Assembly: GCF_011326755.1 (NCBI RefSeq)
Contig: NZ_JAAOIE010000001.1
Location: 336,344 to 400,343, forward strand
Direction: 5' to 3'
DNA length: 64,000 bases
Source of the DNA: Cochlodiniinecator piscidefendens
GTDB taxonomy: Bacteria > Pseudomonadota > Alphaproteobacteria > Rhodobacterales > Rhodobacteraceae
The first letter of the stretch is position 1, and each line of letters begins with the position of its first letter. Positions 27,831-35,694 of the stretch are shown here, in pieces. Below the pieces are notes generated by a model. The model was not told the DNA's origin. It did not search any database and was given only the letters and a program-made list of their open reading frames with translations. The position numbers were made by a program, and so were the translations under genes.

Positions 27831-27944
27831 ATGCCTAATTTTGCGCCTAAAGGTTGGGTTGAGGCAGAAAACACTTGGCCTCGCGAAAAACCCGCAATAC
27901 TCCGGTACGGCAAACATCCACATAAAACAGGTTCCCACGTCTAA
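27831..27944 (+). CDS. Possible short gene upstream of moxR
   Basis: A 37-codon frame (begins MPNFAPKGWVEAENTW) ends with TAA overlapping the moxR ATG as TAATG, which would allow coupling. It is hydrophilic with two Trp and a His/Lys-rich end. No good Shine-Dalgarno sequence is visible before its ATG, and I recognise no family. It may be chance. Confidence 0.3.
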   Translation: MPNFAPKGWVEAENTWPREKPAILRYGKHPHKTGSHV

Positions 27945-28783
27945 TGAAATTTGCCGGTACAGAATCATATGTCGCAACCGAAGACCTCACAGTCGCTGTA
28001 AATGCCGCGGTCGCGTTAGAACGCCCACTGTTGGTCAAAGGGGAACCGGGAACAGGTAAAACCGAACTCGCGCTCCAAGTCAGTAAAGCTCTTGGCCTGC
28101 CGATGATGGAATGGCACATCAAGTCTACCACAAAGGCGCAACAGGGCTTATATGAGTATGATGCTGTAAGCCGATTGCGTGACAGTCAGCTGGGCGACCC
28201 AAAGGTCAATGATGTCAAAAACTACATCAAACAGGGTAAGCTTTGGCAAGCCTTTGACGCCGATGGACGGGTGGTTTTGCTGATAGATGAAATCGACAAA
28301 GCAGACATCGAATTTCCAAACGATCTCTTGCAAGAACTCGATAAAATGGAATTCCACGTTTACGAAACAGGTCAAACCATTCGCGCAAAGCAGCGCCCAA
28401 TTGTTATCATCACTTCAAACAACGAAAAAGAGCTGCCTGATGCGTTCCTGCGCCGCTGTTTTTTCCATTACATCCGTTTCCCAGACATGGACACTATGCG
28501 CAAGATTGTCGAAGTCCATCATCCCGGAATAAAAGACTCCCTGCTGACCAGCGCTCTTACGCAATTTTACGAAATTCGCGAAACGGCTGGCCTTAAGAAA
28601 AAACCGTCGACCTCTGAGGTTTTGGATTGGCTTAAGCTTCTTTTAGCCGAAGACCTATCCGCAGAAGACCTTGCACGTGATGCAGGAAATTCGCTTCCTA
28701 AATTGCATGGTGCTTTGTTAAAAAACGAACAGGACGTGCACCTCTTTGAACGCCTAGCCTTTTTGGCACGTGGCCAACGTTAA
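27944..28783 (+). CDS. MoxR-family AAA ATPase
   Basis: Chaperone-like AAA+ protein, 279 residues, expected to work with a VWA-domain partner to mature or activate another complex. Walker A GEPGTGKTE near 31-39, Walker B VVLLIDEIDKAD, sensor 1 ITSNNEKELPDAFLRRC. The likely partner is the CoxE-like protein encoded 2 kb downstream on the same strand. Confidence 0.93.
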   Translation: MKFAGTESYVATEDLTVAVNAAVALERPLLVKGEPGTGKTELALQVSKALGLPMMEWHIKSTTKAQQGLYEYDAVSRLRDSQLGDPKVNDVKNYIKQGKLWQAFDADGRVVLLIDEIDKADIEFPNDLLQELDKMEFHVYETGQTIRAKQRPIVIITSNNEKELPDAFLRRCFFHYIRFPDMDTMRKIVEVHHPGIKDSLLTSALTQFYEIRETAGLKKKPSTSEVLDWLKLLLAEDLSAEDLARDAGNSLPKLHGALLKNEQDVHLFERLAFLARGQR

Positions 28784-28795
28784 GTAAGGTTAAAT

Positions 28796-29239
28796 ATGAC
28801 AGTCAATATCCGCCCTATCACCGCGAATGACGAACAACAATGGCGCACGCTTTGGTGTGGATATCTGGCGTATTACGAAACCGAATTGGGCGAAGAGATA
28901 TATCAAAGCAGCTTTGCCCGTCTCCTAGGGGACGATCCCCAGGATTTTAGCGGGTTTGTCGCCGAAGAAGACGGTAAGCTCCTTGGTCTGGTGCATTATC
29001 TTTTTCATCGTCATGGATGGAAAATTGAAAACACCTGCTACCTCCAGGATCTGTACACTGTTCCCGAAGCACGTGGAAAAGGGGTCGGGCGCAGCCTGAT
29101 AGAAGCCGTATACACCGAAGCAGACCGCCAAAACGCGCCTTCTGTCTATTGGATGACACAAGATTTCAACAAAAAAGCCAGAATTCTATATGATACTGTG
29201 GGTGTACTTAGCCCATTTATTAAATATACGAGACCATGA
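28796..29239 (+). CDS. GNAT family N-acetyltransferase
   Basis: 147 residues with a single GNAT domain; the acetyl-CoA loop is visible as ARGKGVGRSLIEAVY after a YLQDLYTVPE beta strand. Substrate unknown. It is 12 bases after moxR and overlaps the next lipoprotein gene by four bases, so it belongs to the moxR operon. Confidence 0.88.
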   Translation: MTVNIRPITANDEQQWRTLWCGYLAYYETELGEEIYQSSFARLLGDDPQDFSGFVAEEDGKLLGLVHYLFHRHGWKIENTCYLQDLYTVPEARGKGVGRSLIEAVYTEADRQNAPSVYWMTQDFNKKARILYDTVGVLSPFIKYTRP

Positions 29240-30609
29240 AACGTATTTTACCCCTGATTTCATTAGTGTTTATCACGGCATGCACCAGCAATGCGCCCCC
29301 TGAAAGGCGGGCCCATCAATTGCCTGATTTAACCCCTCTTCCCAGTATGCGGGCCTTTTCCACCGCACCAAATCTTCCGTCAACACGCCCAAACTCACAA
29401 ATCGCGCAAGATTTTCTTGATCTTTCTTTTGAAATGGAAAGTGGTCGTCAGATTGAACGCTTCACCCGATTTGAAGGCCCGATCACCCTGCACACCGTAG
29501 GACGTGTTTCTGGTGTTTTTCAAAACGATCTACGCGCATTGCTAAGCCGGCTGCAAAACGAAGCAGGTATTACAATTACCCAAGTCTCCGCAGAAACCGA
29601 CGCGTCAATCAACATTGAACTCATTCCTCGCACGCAACTGCAAAGCTTAGTTCCTCAGGCCGCCTGCTTCGTTGTCCCCCGCGTGACCAGTTGGAACCAA
29701 TACCGTCGGGCGCGCAATTCTTCGACAACGGACTGGACGACCCTTACGCAACGCGAAACAGTTGCCATTTTCATCCCCAACGATGTCAGCCCCCAAGAAA
29801 TGCGCGATTGCCTTCACGAAGAGCTGGCCCAAGCATTGGGGCCCCTGAATGATCTTTATCGCCTGCCTGACTCTGTTTTTAATGATGACAACTTTCATAC
29901 CGTATTGACCGGGTTTGACATGTTGATGCTTCGGGCGACTTACGACTCCGAACTTTCAAACGGCATGACCCGCTCAGAGGTCGCAGCCCGAATTTCAAAC
30001 ATATTAGCACGCCTTAATCCCAATGGCGTCGTTAACACCGTGGACACGCGTGCAGATACACCACGAGCATGGAAAACCGAAATAGAAGCCGCACTTTCGC
30101 CGGGAACCGGAGCCTTGAGGCGTGTGAACGCTGCGCGGCGTGCCATTGATATCGCACGTGCGCAAAATTGGAACAACACCCGCCTGGCCTTCAGTCTGTT
30201 TGCATATGCCCGTATCATTGCCCCTACTGATAGCAACGCTGCGTTGGCTGCGCTGATCGAAGCCCGCGAAATTTACAACACAGAGCCCGCAACCGATACG
30301 CAAAGCGCGCATGTGCTAAACCACCTCGCCCTTTACGCCCTGTCTGCTGGTGACGATACTTTGGCCATTCAACTCAGCGATGCCGCAATCCCCATCGCCC
30401 GGCGACATCAACAAGCAGCACTATTGGCGACACTTTTATTGATAAAATCAGAAGCGCTCCAACAGATGGGTCAAAACGCATCAGCCCGTGCGATCCAACT
30501 CGACAGTCTGGCATGGGCACGATATGGGTTCGGCACCGAAGCAGAGATCAACGCGCGCCTTGGCGCGATCAGTTCTCTGCGCCTAGAACCTATTCCTGCC
30601 GGAGGCTAG
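29236..30609 (+). CDS. DUF2927 lipoprotein
   Basis: 457 residues with a lipoprotein signal (lipobox FITAC, Cys16). The central part matches DUF2927: QIAQDFLDLSFEMESGRQIERF, then a FIPNDVSPQEMRDCLHEELAQALGPLNDLYRL segment, whose HEE..QALG resembles a protease-like helix. The C-terminal third is Ala-rich and helical and looks like tetratricopeptide repeats. Probably anchored in the outer membrane facing the periplasm. Function unknown; its place inside the MoxR/VWA operon is the only clue. Confidence 0.8.
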   Translation: MKRILPLISLVFITACTSNAPPERRAHQLPDLTPLPSMRAFSTAPNLPSTRPNSQIAQDFLDLSFEMESGRQIERFTRFEGPITLHTVGRVSGVFQNDLRALLSRLQNEAGITITQVSAETDASINIELIPRTQLQSLVPQAACFVVPRVTSWNQYRRARNSSTTDWTTLTQRETVAIFIPNDVSPQEMRDCLHEELAQALGPLNDLYRLPDSVFNDDNFHTVLTGFDMLMLRATYDSELSNGMTRSEVAARISNILARLNPNGVVNTVDTRADTPRAWKTEIEAALSPGTGALRRVNAARRAIDIARAQNWNNTRLAFSLFAYARIIAPTDSNAALAALIEAREIYNTEPATDTQSAHVLNHLALYALSAGDDTLAIQLSDAAIPIARRHQQAALLATLLLIKSEALQQMGQNASARAIQLDSLAWARYGFGTEAEINARLGAISSLRLEPIPAGG

Positions 30610-30610
30610 C

Positions 30611-30775
30611 ATGTTTGTAATCGTCGGAATCCTTATTGGGGCGTTTTGGGGGGCTTCCAAAGCGAAAAAGCGTGGCGGCAATCGTCTGGATATCATTCAA
30701 TACGCCGCGATCCACGCGATCCTGCTGGCGATCCTAGGGTTGTTTGTCACCATCGTAATTGAACGGATGCTCTGA
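30611..30775 (+). CDS. Small membrane protein, 54 residues
   Basis: The frame starts one base after the lipoprotein stop, with GGAGG at 30600-30604 in front, and ends two bases before the VWA gene. The product has two hydrophobic helices (about 2-14 and 31-50) joined by a basic loop (SKAKKRGGNRLD). Tight packing and the ribosome-binding site make it convincing. I cannot assign a family. Confidence 0.72.
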   Translation: MFVIVGILIGAFWGASKAKKRGGNRLDIIQYAAIHAILLAILGLFVTIVIERML

Positions 30776-30777
30776 CG

Positions 30778-31962
30778 ATGTTCTTACCCTTTTTTGAAAA
30801 CCTCAGATCCGTTGGCATCCCCGTGAGTTTGCGCGAATATCTGAGTTTTCTGGAGGGCATGAAGGCGGGATTGGTGACCTATGATATTGACGGGTTTTAT
30901 TATCTTGCCCGCACAGTCATGGTCAAAGATGAGCGCAATCTCGATAAGTTTGATCAAGCCTTTGCCAAGTCCTTTGAGGGCCTTGCAAATATCAAACTTG
31001 ACGATGTGTTAGACGCAGTGGATATCCCAGCCGACTGGTTGGAAAAGCTTGCTGAAAAACACCTAAGCGCTGAAGAAAAAGCCGAAATCGAAGCCTTAGG
31101 CGGCTTCGATAAGCTTATGGAAACACTAAAAGAACGCCTTAAGGAACAAGAAGGCCGCCATCAAGGTGGTAATAAATGGGTCGGCACGGCGGGAACCTCC
31201 CCCTTTGGGGCCTATGGCTACAATCCCGAAGGTGTACGCATCGGCCAAGACAAAAGCCGCCATCAGCGCGCGGTAAAAGTCTGGGATAAACGTGAATTCA
31301 AGAACTTAGACGACAGTGTTGAACTTGGGACGCGCAATATCAAAGTGGCGCTCAAACGCTTGCGACGATGGGCGCGAGATGGCGCCGCAGAAGAGTTTGA
31401 CCTGAACGGCACTATTCGCGCAACGGCGGAGAACGGGTATTTAGATGTTAAAACCCGCCCAGAACGCCGCAATGCCGTAAAAGTCCTGCTATTTTTAGAC
31501 GTGGGCGGATCAATGGATCCCTACATCCGCGTGGTTGAGGAGCTGTTCTCTGCGGCACGCACCGAATTTAAGCATCTTGAACATTTCTATTTCCACAATT
31601 GCCTCTACGAAGGTGTGTGGCGCGACAACAAACGCCGCTGGAATGCGCAAATCTCGACCGACGAAATCTTCCGCACATATGGCTCTGACTATAAATGCAT
31701 TTTTGTCGGTGATGCCTCAATGTCTCCTTATGAAATTGCCTATCGCGGTGGCGCCAATGAGCATTGGAATGAAGAACCTGGTCAGGTCTGGTTAGAGCGC
31801 GCCCGGTCGCAATGGCCTTCCAATTTGTGGATCAACCCCATGCCTGAGGCGCAATGGCGCTATACGCATTCGATAAAGATGATACAAGAAATCTTTGAAA
31901 ATCAAATGGTTCCAATGACTCTTTCAGGTATTGATCGCGGAATGCGTGACCTTAGCAGATAA
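30778..31962 (+). CDS. VWA domain protein (CoxE-like)
   Basis: Predicted partner of the MoxR ATPase, 394 residues. The von Willebrand A metal site appears as LFLDVGGSMDPY (DxGxS). The N-terminal half (MFLPFFENLRSVGIPVSLREYLSFLEGM) is the CoxE-type helical region. Cytoplasmic. MoxR-VWA pairs act as metal-dependent chaperones for enzyme activation in known cases; the client here is not evident. Confidence 0.9.
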   Translation: MFLPFFENLRSVGIPVSLREYLSFLEGMKAGLVTYDIDGFYYLARTVMVKDERNLDKFDQAFAKSFEGLANIKLDDVLDAVDIPADWLEKLAEKHLSAEEKAEIEALGGFDKLMETLKERLKEQEGRHQGGNKWVGTAGTSPFGAYGYNPEGVRIGQDKSRHQRAVKVWDKREFKNLDDSVELGTRNIKVALKRLRRWARDGAAEEFDLNGTIRATAENGYLDVKTRPERRNAVKVLLFLDVGGSMDPYIRVVEELFSAARTEFKHLEHFYFHNCLYEGVWRDNKRRWNAQISTDEIFRTYGSDYKCIFVGDASMSPYEIAYRGGANEHWNEEPGQVWLERARSQWPSNLWINPMPEAQWRYTHSIKMIQEIFENQMVPMTLSGIDRGMRDLSR

Positions 31963-32001
31963 CATGCTTTCAATTTTCCTGAACGCCCCCATATTAAACC
32001 T

Positions 32002-32685
32002 ATGCTAAGATTTACCCCAATTCTGTTGGCCGTTCTTTACGGCCTAGTAATGTACAGATTTTCGGTGGCACGGACACATCGTCAGTTAAACGCGCAATCG
32101 ACTGAACTTGCTGATGCTGAACTCAAGCAGATGACAGATAAAATGGCCCGCGCGTTGGATCTGCCCCGCATACGCGTTTTCCTATACGAAATTGAGCCGG
32201 TCAATGGATTGGCCGCGCCAGATGGGCGCATTTTTATCACCCGCGGCTTTTACAATAAATTCAAATCAGGCGAAGTCACAGCCGATGAAATGGCCAGTGT
32301 AATCGCGCATGAATTAGGCCATGTTGCATTGGGGCACGCCCGTCGTCGCATGATCGATTTTTCAGGACAAAATGCACTACGCACAGCCTTGGCCATGGTC
32401 CTGTCGCGGTTTTTACCCGGATTTGGCGCCTATATCGCTGGCGCACTGACCTCTGTTTTGGCGGCCCGTTTGTCACGCAGCGATGAATACGAGGCGGACG
32501 CATATGCCGCTGCATTGCTCGTTAAATCTGGTATCGGGACATCGGCACAAAAGTCACTCTTTCACAAACTCGAAGCCCTAACAGGTGCGAATGGTGGGAC
32601 GGTTCCCGCGTGGCTTATGACGCATCCGAAAACGACGCAGCGGATTGCTAAGATCGAAGAGTTGGAGCAGAATTGGGCGCGTTAA
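32002..32685 (+). CDS. M48-family metalloprotease
   Basis: Zinc peptidase of 227 residues with one N-terminal membrane helix (about 3-20) and an HEXXH site in VIAHELGHVALGH; the third ligand Glu is in SDEYEADAYAA. Similar to the YcaL/LoiP-type envelope proteases. It may be the last gene of the moxR cluster. Its stop overlaps that of the convergent PIN gene. Confidence 0.9.
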   Translation: MLRFTPILLAVLYGLVMYRFSVARTHRQLNAQSTELADAELKQMTDKMARALDLPRIRVFLYEIEPVNGLAAPDGRIFITRGFYNKFKSGEVTADEMASVIAHELGHVALGHARRRMIDFSGQNALRTALAMVLSRFLPGFGAYIAGALTSVLAARLSRSDEYEADAYAAALLVKSGIGTSAQKSLFHKLEALTGANGGTVPAWLMTHPKTTQRIAKIEELEQNWAR

Positions 32686-33227
32686 GTCACAGAAATCGCT
32701 TTAGAAAACCTGTGTAACTTTGCCTTTTTAAACAGTTTTCTTATATCCAACTCTTGCCCTGATAAACGTTCGGCTTCTGCGTGAACAGCATGTGCAACGT
32801 CCTCCATGACTTCTGAATGATCCAACCAAAGATCATATAGAAACCCGTCTGGATCAATACGCCGTACGCCTTCATCCTGTAAAATCTGGCGTGGGAAATC
32901 TTTGGCGTTCATTGTGACAATAGTGTCTGCAGAACCGGCAATCGCCGCTGCCAATACATGAATATCATTTTCATCAGGCAACCAAAGCCGCGCGAGATCA
33001 CCTGCTTTGGGGTTTACATTCGCGGCTGGCCACTGGCCGCGCATAATCGCAATATCACCACGCGCTATGGCTTCGGCTTCGGGGCCCAAGCGTCGTGTCG
33101 CACGGGCCCACTCTTCGAGAATACGATCTGACCACAGCGGGCGATACAGTCCAGCTTTTGCTGCGCCCAATAACACTTCGCGCATCACCGTCGGGTAAAT
33201 AACGCAAGCATCGAGTAGAGCGCGCAT
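32682..33227 (-). CDS. PIN domain protein
   Basis: 181 residues; PIN nuclease acidic residues are visible in LLDACVIYP near the N-terminus, in LPDENDIHVLAAA and in TMNAKDFP. The C-terminal 50 residues form a helical extension. A VapC-like RNase function is possible, but no antitoxin gene is adjacent and its start abuts the rRNA methyltransferase stop (1-base overlap), so it is more likely a chromosomal housekeeping PIN protein. Confidence 0.8.
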   Translation of the reverse strand: MRALLDACVIYPTVMREVLLGAAKAGLYRPLWSDRILEEWARATRRLGPEAEAIARGDIAIMRGQWPAANVNPKAGDLARLWLPDENDIHVLAAAIAGSADTIVTMNAKDFPRQILQDEGVRRIDPDGFLYDLWLDHSEVMEDVAHAVHAEAERLSGQELDIRKLFKKAKLHRFSKAISVT

Positions 33228-34426
33228 CAGCCGTTTAACCGGAAAAACAACGATTTCAGATAACCGCTTTCGGCAAGCTGTGGCAGCAATGGATGATCAG
33301 GCCCAGCAGATCCTGTGTAGATCAATTGGCCGCGGCGTCCACCACGTCCGATACCGCGCGCTGATGCATTTCTAAACCGGGTCAAATCCGCGGCGTGAGA
33401 GCAGGAACACAGCCCCAGATAGCCACCCGGTGCAACCAATGGCGCAGCTAGGCGCGCAACGCGCTCATAGGCCCGCAATCCGGCTTCCATCGCCTTTTTA
33501 GACGGTGCAAATGCAGGTGGATCACAAATCACAACGTCAAAGACCTCTCCAGATGCACCAAGCTCTTCTAGCACCTTAAAGGCATCGCCCTTCATGACCG
33601 AATAGCGATCTTCTTTGCCCATGGCTTTTGCACCCTCAACGGCGAGGTCAAGTGCATTCTGCGAACCATCGACAGCGATAGCGCCCTCAGCGCCAGCAGC
33701 CAGCGCCGCCAATGAAAACCCACCAACGTGCGAAAACACATCTAAAACACGCGCATTTTTAGACAAACGCTGTGCAAATGCATGATTGGGGCGCTGATCG
33801 TAAAACAAACCTGTTTTTTGACCACCCAACAAATCAGCCATATAGGTCGCCCCATTCATCTGAACAGGAACTGCACCATCAACCGAGCCACGTACAACTT
33901 CGGTTTCTTCTGGCAGCCCTTCTAGCGCACGTGCGCGCCCCGTTCCATTTTTCACAATGTTTGCAACACCGGTCACCGCGACAATCGCGTTTACCAGAGC
34001 GTCAAACATCACATCGGCCCATGCCGCATTGGGCTGCACAACAATCGTATCGCCAAATCGGTCCATAATCACGCCCGGCAATCCGTCAGATTCCGCATGG
34101 ATCAACCGGTAGAAAGGTGCGTCATACAGCATTTCACGGTGTTTAAGTGCCCGCGTCAGAACACCCTCAAGCCAAGCCTGATCAATCACTGCATCAGGGT
34201 TTTGGTCCAACATCCGGCAAAAAATCTTTGACGTAGGATTAACCGCAGCCACCCCCATCAACACACCGTTTGTGTCTGCCACGTGGGCAATGGCGCCTGG
34301 CTTTATCGCCTTTGTGCGGCGATCAGTGACAACTTCATTTGAATAAATCCAAGGAAACCCGTGGCGAATAGCCCGGGCTTCGGATTTTGGATTAAGGCGT
34401 ACAACGGGCAAAGGAGATGACATCAT
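33227..34426 (-). CDS. Class I SAM-dependent rRNA methyltransferase (RlmI-like)
   Basis: Predicted 23S rRNA m5C methyltransferase, 399 residues. The N-terminal PUA domain starts VVRLNPKSEARAIRHGFPWIYSNEV; the SAM site is VLDVFSHVGGFSLAAL and the catalytic motif is DPPAFAPSKK. The final CSC residues are in LCSCSHA. RlmI acts at C1962 in E. coli; the same target is an inference here. Confidence 0.9.
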   Translation of the reverse strand: MMSSPLPVVRLNPKSEARAIRHGFPWIYSNEVVTDRRTKAIKPGAIAHVADTNGVLMGVAAVNPTSKIFCRMLDQNPDAVIDQAWLEGVLTRALKHREMLYDAPFYRLIHAESDGLPGVIMDRFGDTIVVQPNAAWADVMFDALVNAIVAVTGVANIVKNGTGRARALEGLPEETEVVRGSVDGAVPVQMNGATYMADLLGGQKTGLFYDQRPNHAFAQRLSKNARVLDVFSHVGGFSLAALAAGAEGAIAVDGSQNALDLAVEGAKAMGKEDRYSVMKGDAFKVLEELGASGEVFDVVICDPPAFAPSKKAMEAGLRAYERVARLAAPLVAPGGYLGLCSCSHAADLTRFRNASARGIGRGGRRGQLIYTGSAGPDHPLLPQLAESGYLKSLFFRLNG

Positions 34427-34472
34427 GCCATCCCCTTAGTCTGTTTCATCAAAAACGAAAAGTCTTTTTGAC

Positions 34473-35126
34473 TTAGATCGCGCCGACTTGTTCCAAAATG
34501 CTGTAGCGTTCAGCCTCAGCCAAGGTTTCGTTTGCCTCTGGTACCGGCTGACGCGCCAATTCCTGACCTATCACCTGAACCAAGTGGCGGGAAATCCGTA
34601 CTTTCTGTGTTTCTCCGCGGCTTTCAGCAACGATTGCCGCCTGTCCACCGTATGCCTCAAGATCTGTCACGACCAAACGTGGACCATCTAGCACAACACC
34701 TGTGTTTGCATCACGCAAAGTGTAGTTAAACTTGATCGAATGGCTACCGCCAAAGGTATAGCGTGTACGTTCGGTCAAGGAATGGAACCGTTCGATTTCG
34801 ACTTGAACAGTTACATCACGGCCACTTGAGAAATGCGGGATTACACGACCAATGCTATCTTCAAAGATGGCTTCGATCTGTTCTAGGCGGTTACCATAAG
34901 CGTCACCGCGCCATACGACATCAGCCATAGGATAATAGCTATTGGCTTCGCTCACACGCAAAGATTCAGGCGCATCCACACTAAAGCCAACCACGGAATA
35001 GGCCGGTGTTGCGGGGGCGATCATTTGCGGTTCAATCACGGTGTTCCGAGAAACCGGGACAGAAGTCGAACAGGCGCTTGCGCCTAGGGCGATTACGAGA
35101 AATGCGAGTGCTTTTTTAAGTGCCAT
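34473..35126 (-). CDS. Lipoprotein, DUF6778-like
   Basis: 217 residues from the ATG at 35126, which has GGAGGGA in front; the longer frame starting at 35222 adds residues without a signal. Lipobox ASAC at residues 17-20. The mature part has a beta-rich pattern with FSSGRDVTVQVEIERFHSLTERTRYTFGG and looks like a conserved Rhodobacteraceae envelope protein. Function unknown. Confidence 0.75.
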   Translation of the reverse strand: MALKKALAFLVIALGASACSTSVPVSRNTVIEPQMIAPATPAYSVVGFSVDAPESLRVSEANSYYPMADVVWRGDAYGNRLEQIEAIFEDSIGRVIPHFSSGRDVTVQVEIERFHSLTERTRYTFGGSHSIKFNYTLRDANTGVVLDGPRLVVTDLEAYGGQAAIVAESRGETQKVRISRHLVQVIGQELARQPVPEANETLAEAERYSILEQVGAI

Positions 35127-35349
35127 TTTTTGTCCCTCCGGACGTCTGCTCATTTGATTGGCACTGTTGTCGCTTCGAAATGGGGCAACAATTTGATTAA
35201 ACTTGTACAATTCTGGACACAAAAGAAACTGTAGGAAATTTAAAGTTATTTTTCAGATAGTTACCAATGACATAAATATTAACAAAATGGAAACTTTTAC
35301 ACTTTTTGACTAACGCCAATCAAAAGCACCCGCTAATTTGGCTACTAAA

Positions 35350-35380
35350 AACCAAAAATGCCCACCAAAGGTGAGCATTT
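35350..35380 (-). terminator. Terminator after the glnE unit
   Basis: Minus-strand hairpin AAATGCTCACC-TTT-GGTGGGCATTT with one mismatch, followed by T-rich sequence, 36 bases after the stop of the small gene at 35416. The rest of the 289-bp gap up to 35126 is A/T-rich and shows no gene. Confidence 0.7.
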
Positions 35381-35415
35381 CATTCATCTGGTATACAATA
35401 GATATGGATTACATT

Positions 35416-35694
35416 CTATTGTTGCGCGGGAACTCTCGTTGCGCGTCCACCACGGCGTTTCGGAGCGGAGGGCTTTTCTAAACCTTCGCGTAAAACCTTT
35501 GTCATTGGGTGATCTGGATCTTTTGGCCCATAGTGATCTAAAACAAACGCAACCCATTCTTGGGGGTTTTGGTTTTGTGGTAGGCCGATTGCCCAATCCA
35601 AAAAGATCGACCGACATTCGCCTTCGGTGATCCCTTCGATGATATAGCTGTCAGCAAAAAGCCCGCGCTTATCAATTGTTTTTAGATCTGTCAT
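35416..35694 (-). CDS. Conserved hypothetical protein downstream of glnE
   Basis: 92 residues, overlapping the end of glnE by 23 bases on the same strand. A compact alpha/beta part (GITEGECRSIFLDWAIGLPQ, WVAFVLDHYG, HPMTKVLREGL) precedes a basic Ala/Pro/Arg tail. Overlap with glnE implies coupling. I do not recognise a named family. Confidence 0.7.
   Translation of the reverse strand: MTDLKTIDKRGLFADSYIIEGITEGECRSIFLDWAIGLPQNQNPQEWVAFVLDHYGPKDPDHPMTKVLREGLEKPSAPKRRGGRATRVPAQQ

Noticed and set aside
32682-33227. VapC-type toxin of a toxin-antitoxin pair
   Set aside because: No small antitoxin frame upstream; the gene abuts an rRNA methyltransferase and has an unusual C-terminal extension.
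35356-35380. Riboswitch-like structure upstream of the lipoprotein at 34473
   Set aside because: The hairpin with a T-rich flank reads as a simple terminator for the minus-strand glnE unit.
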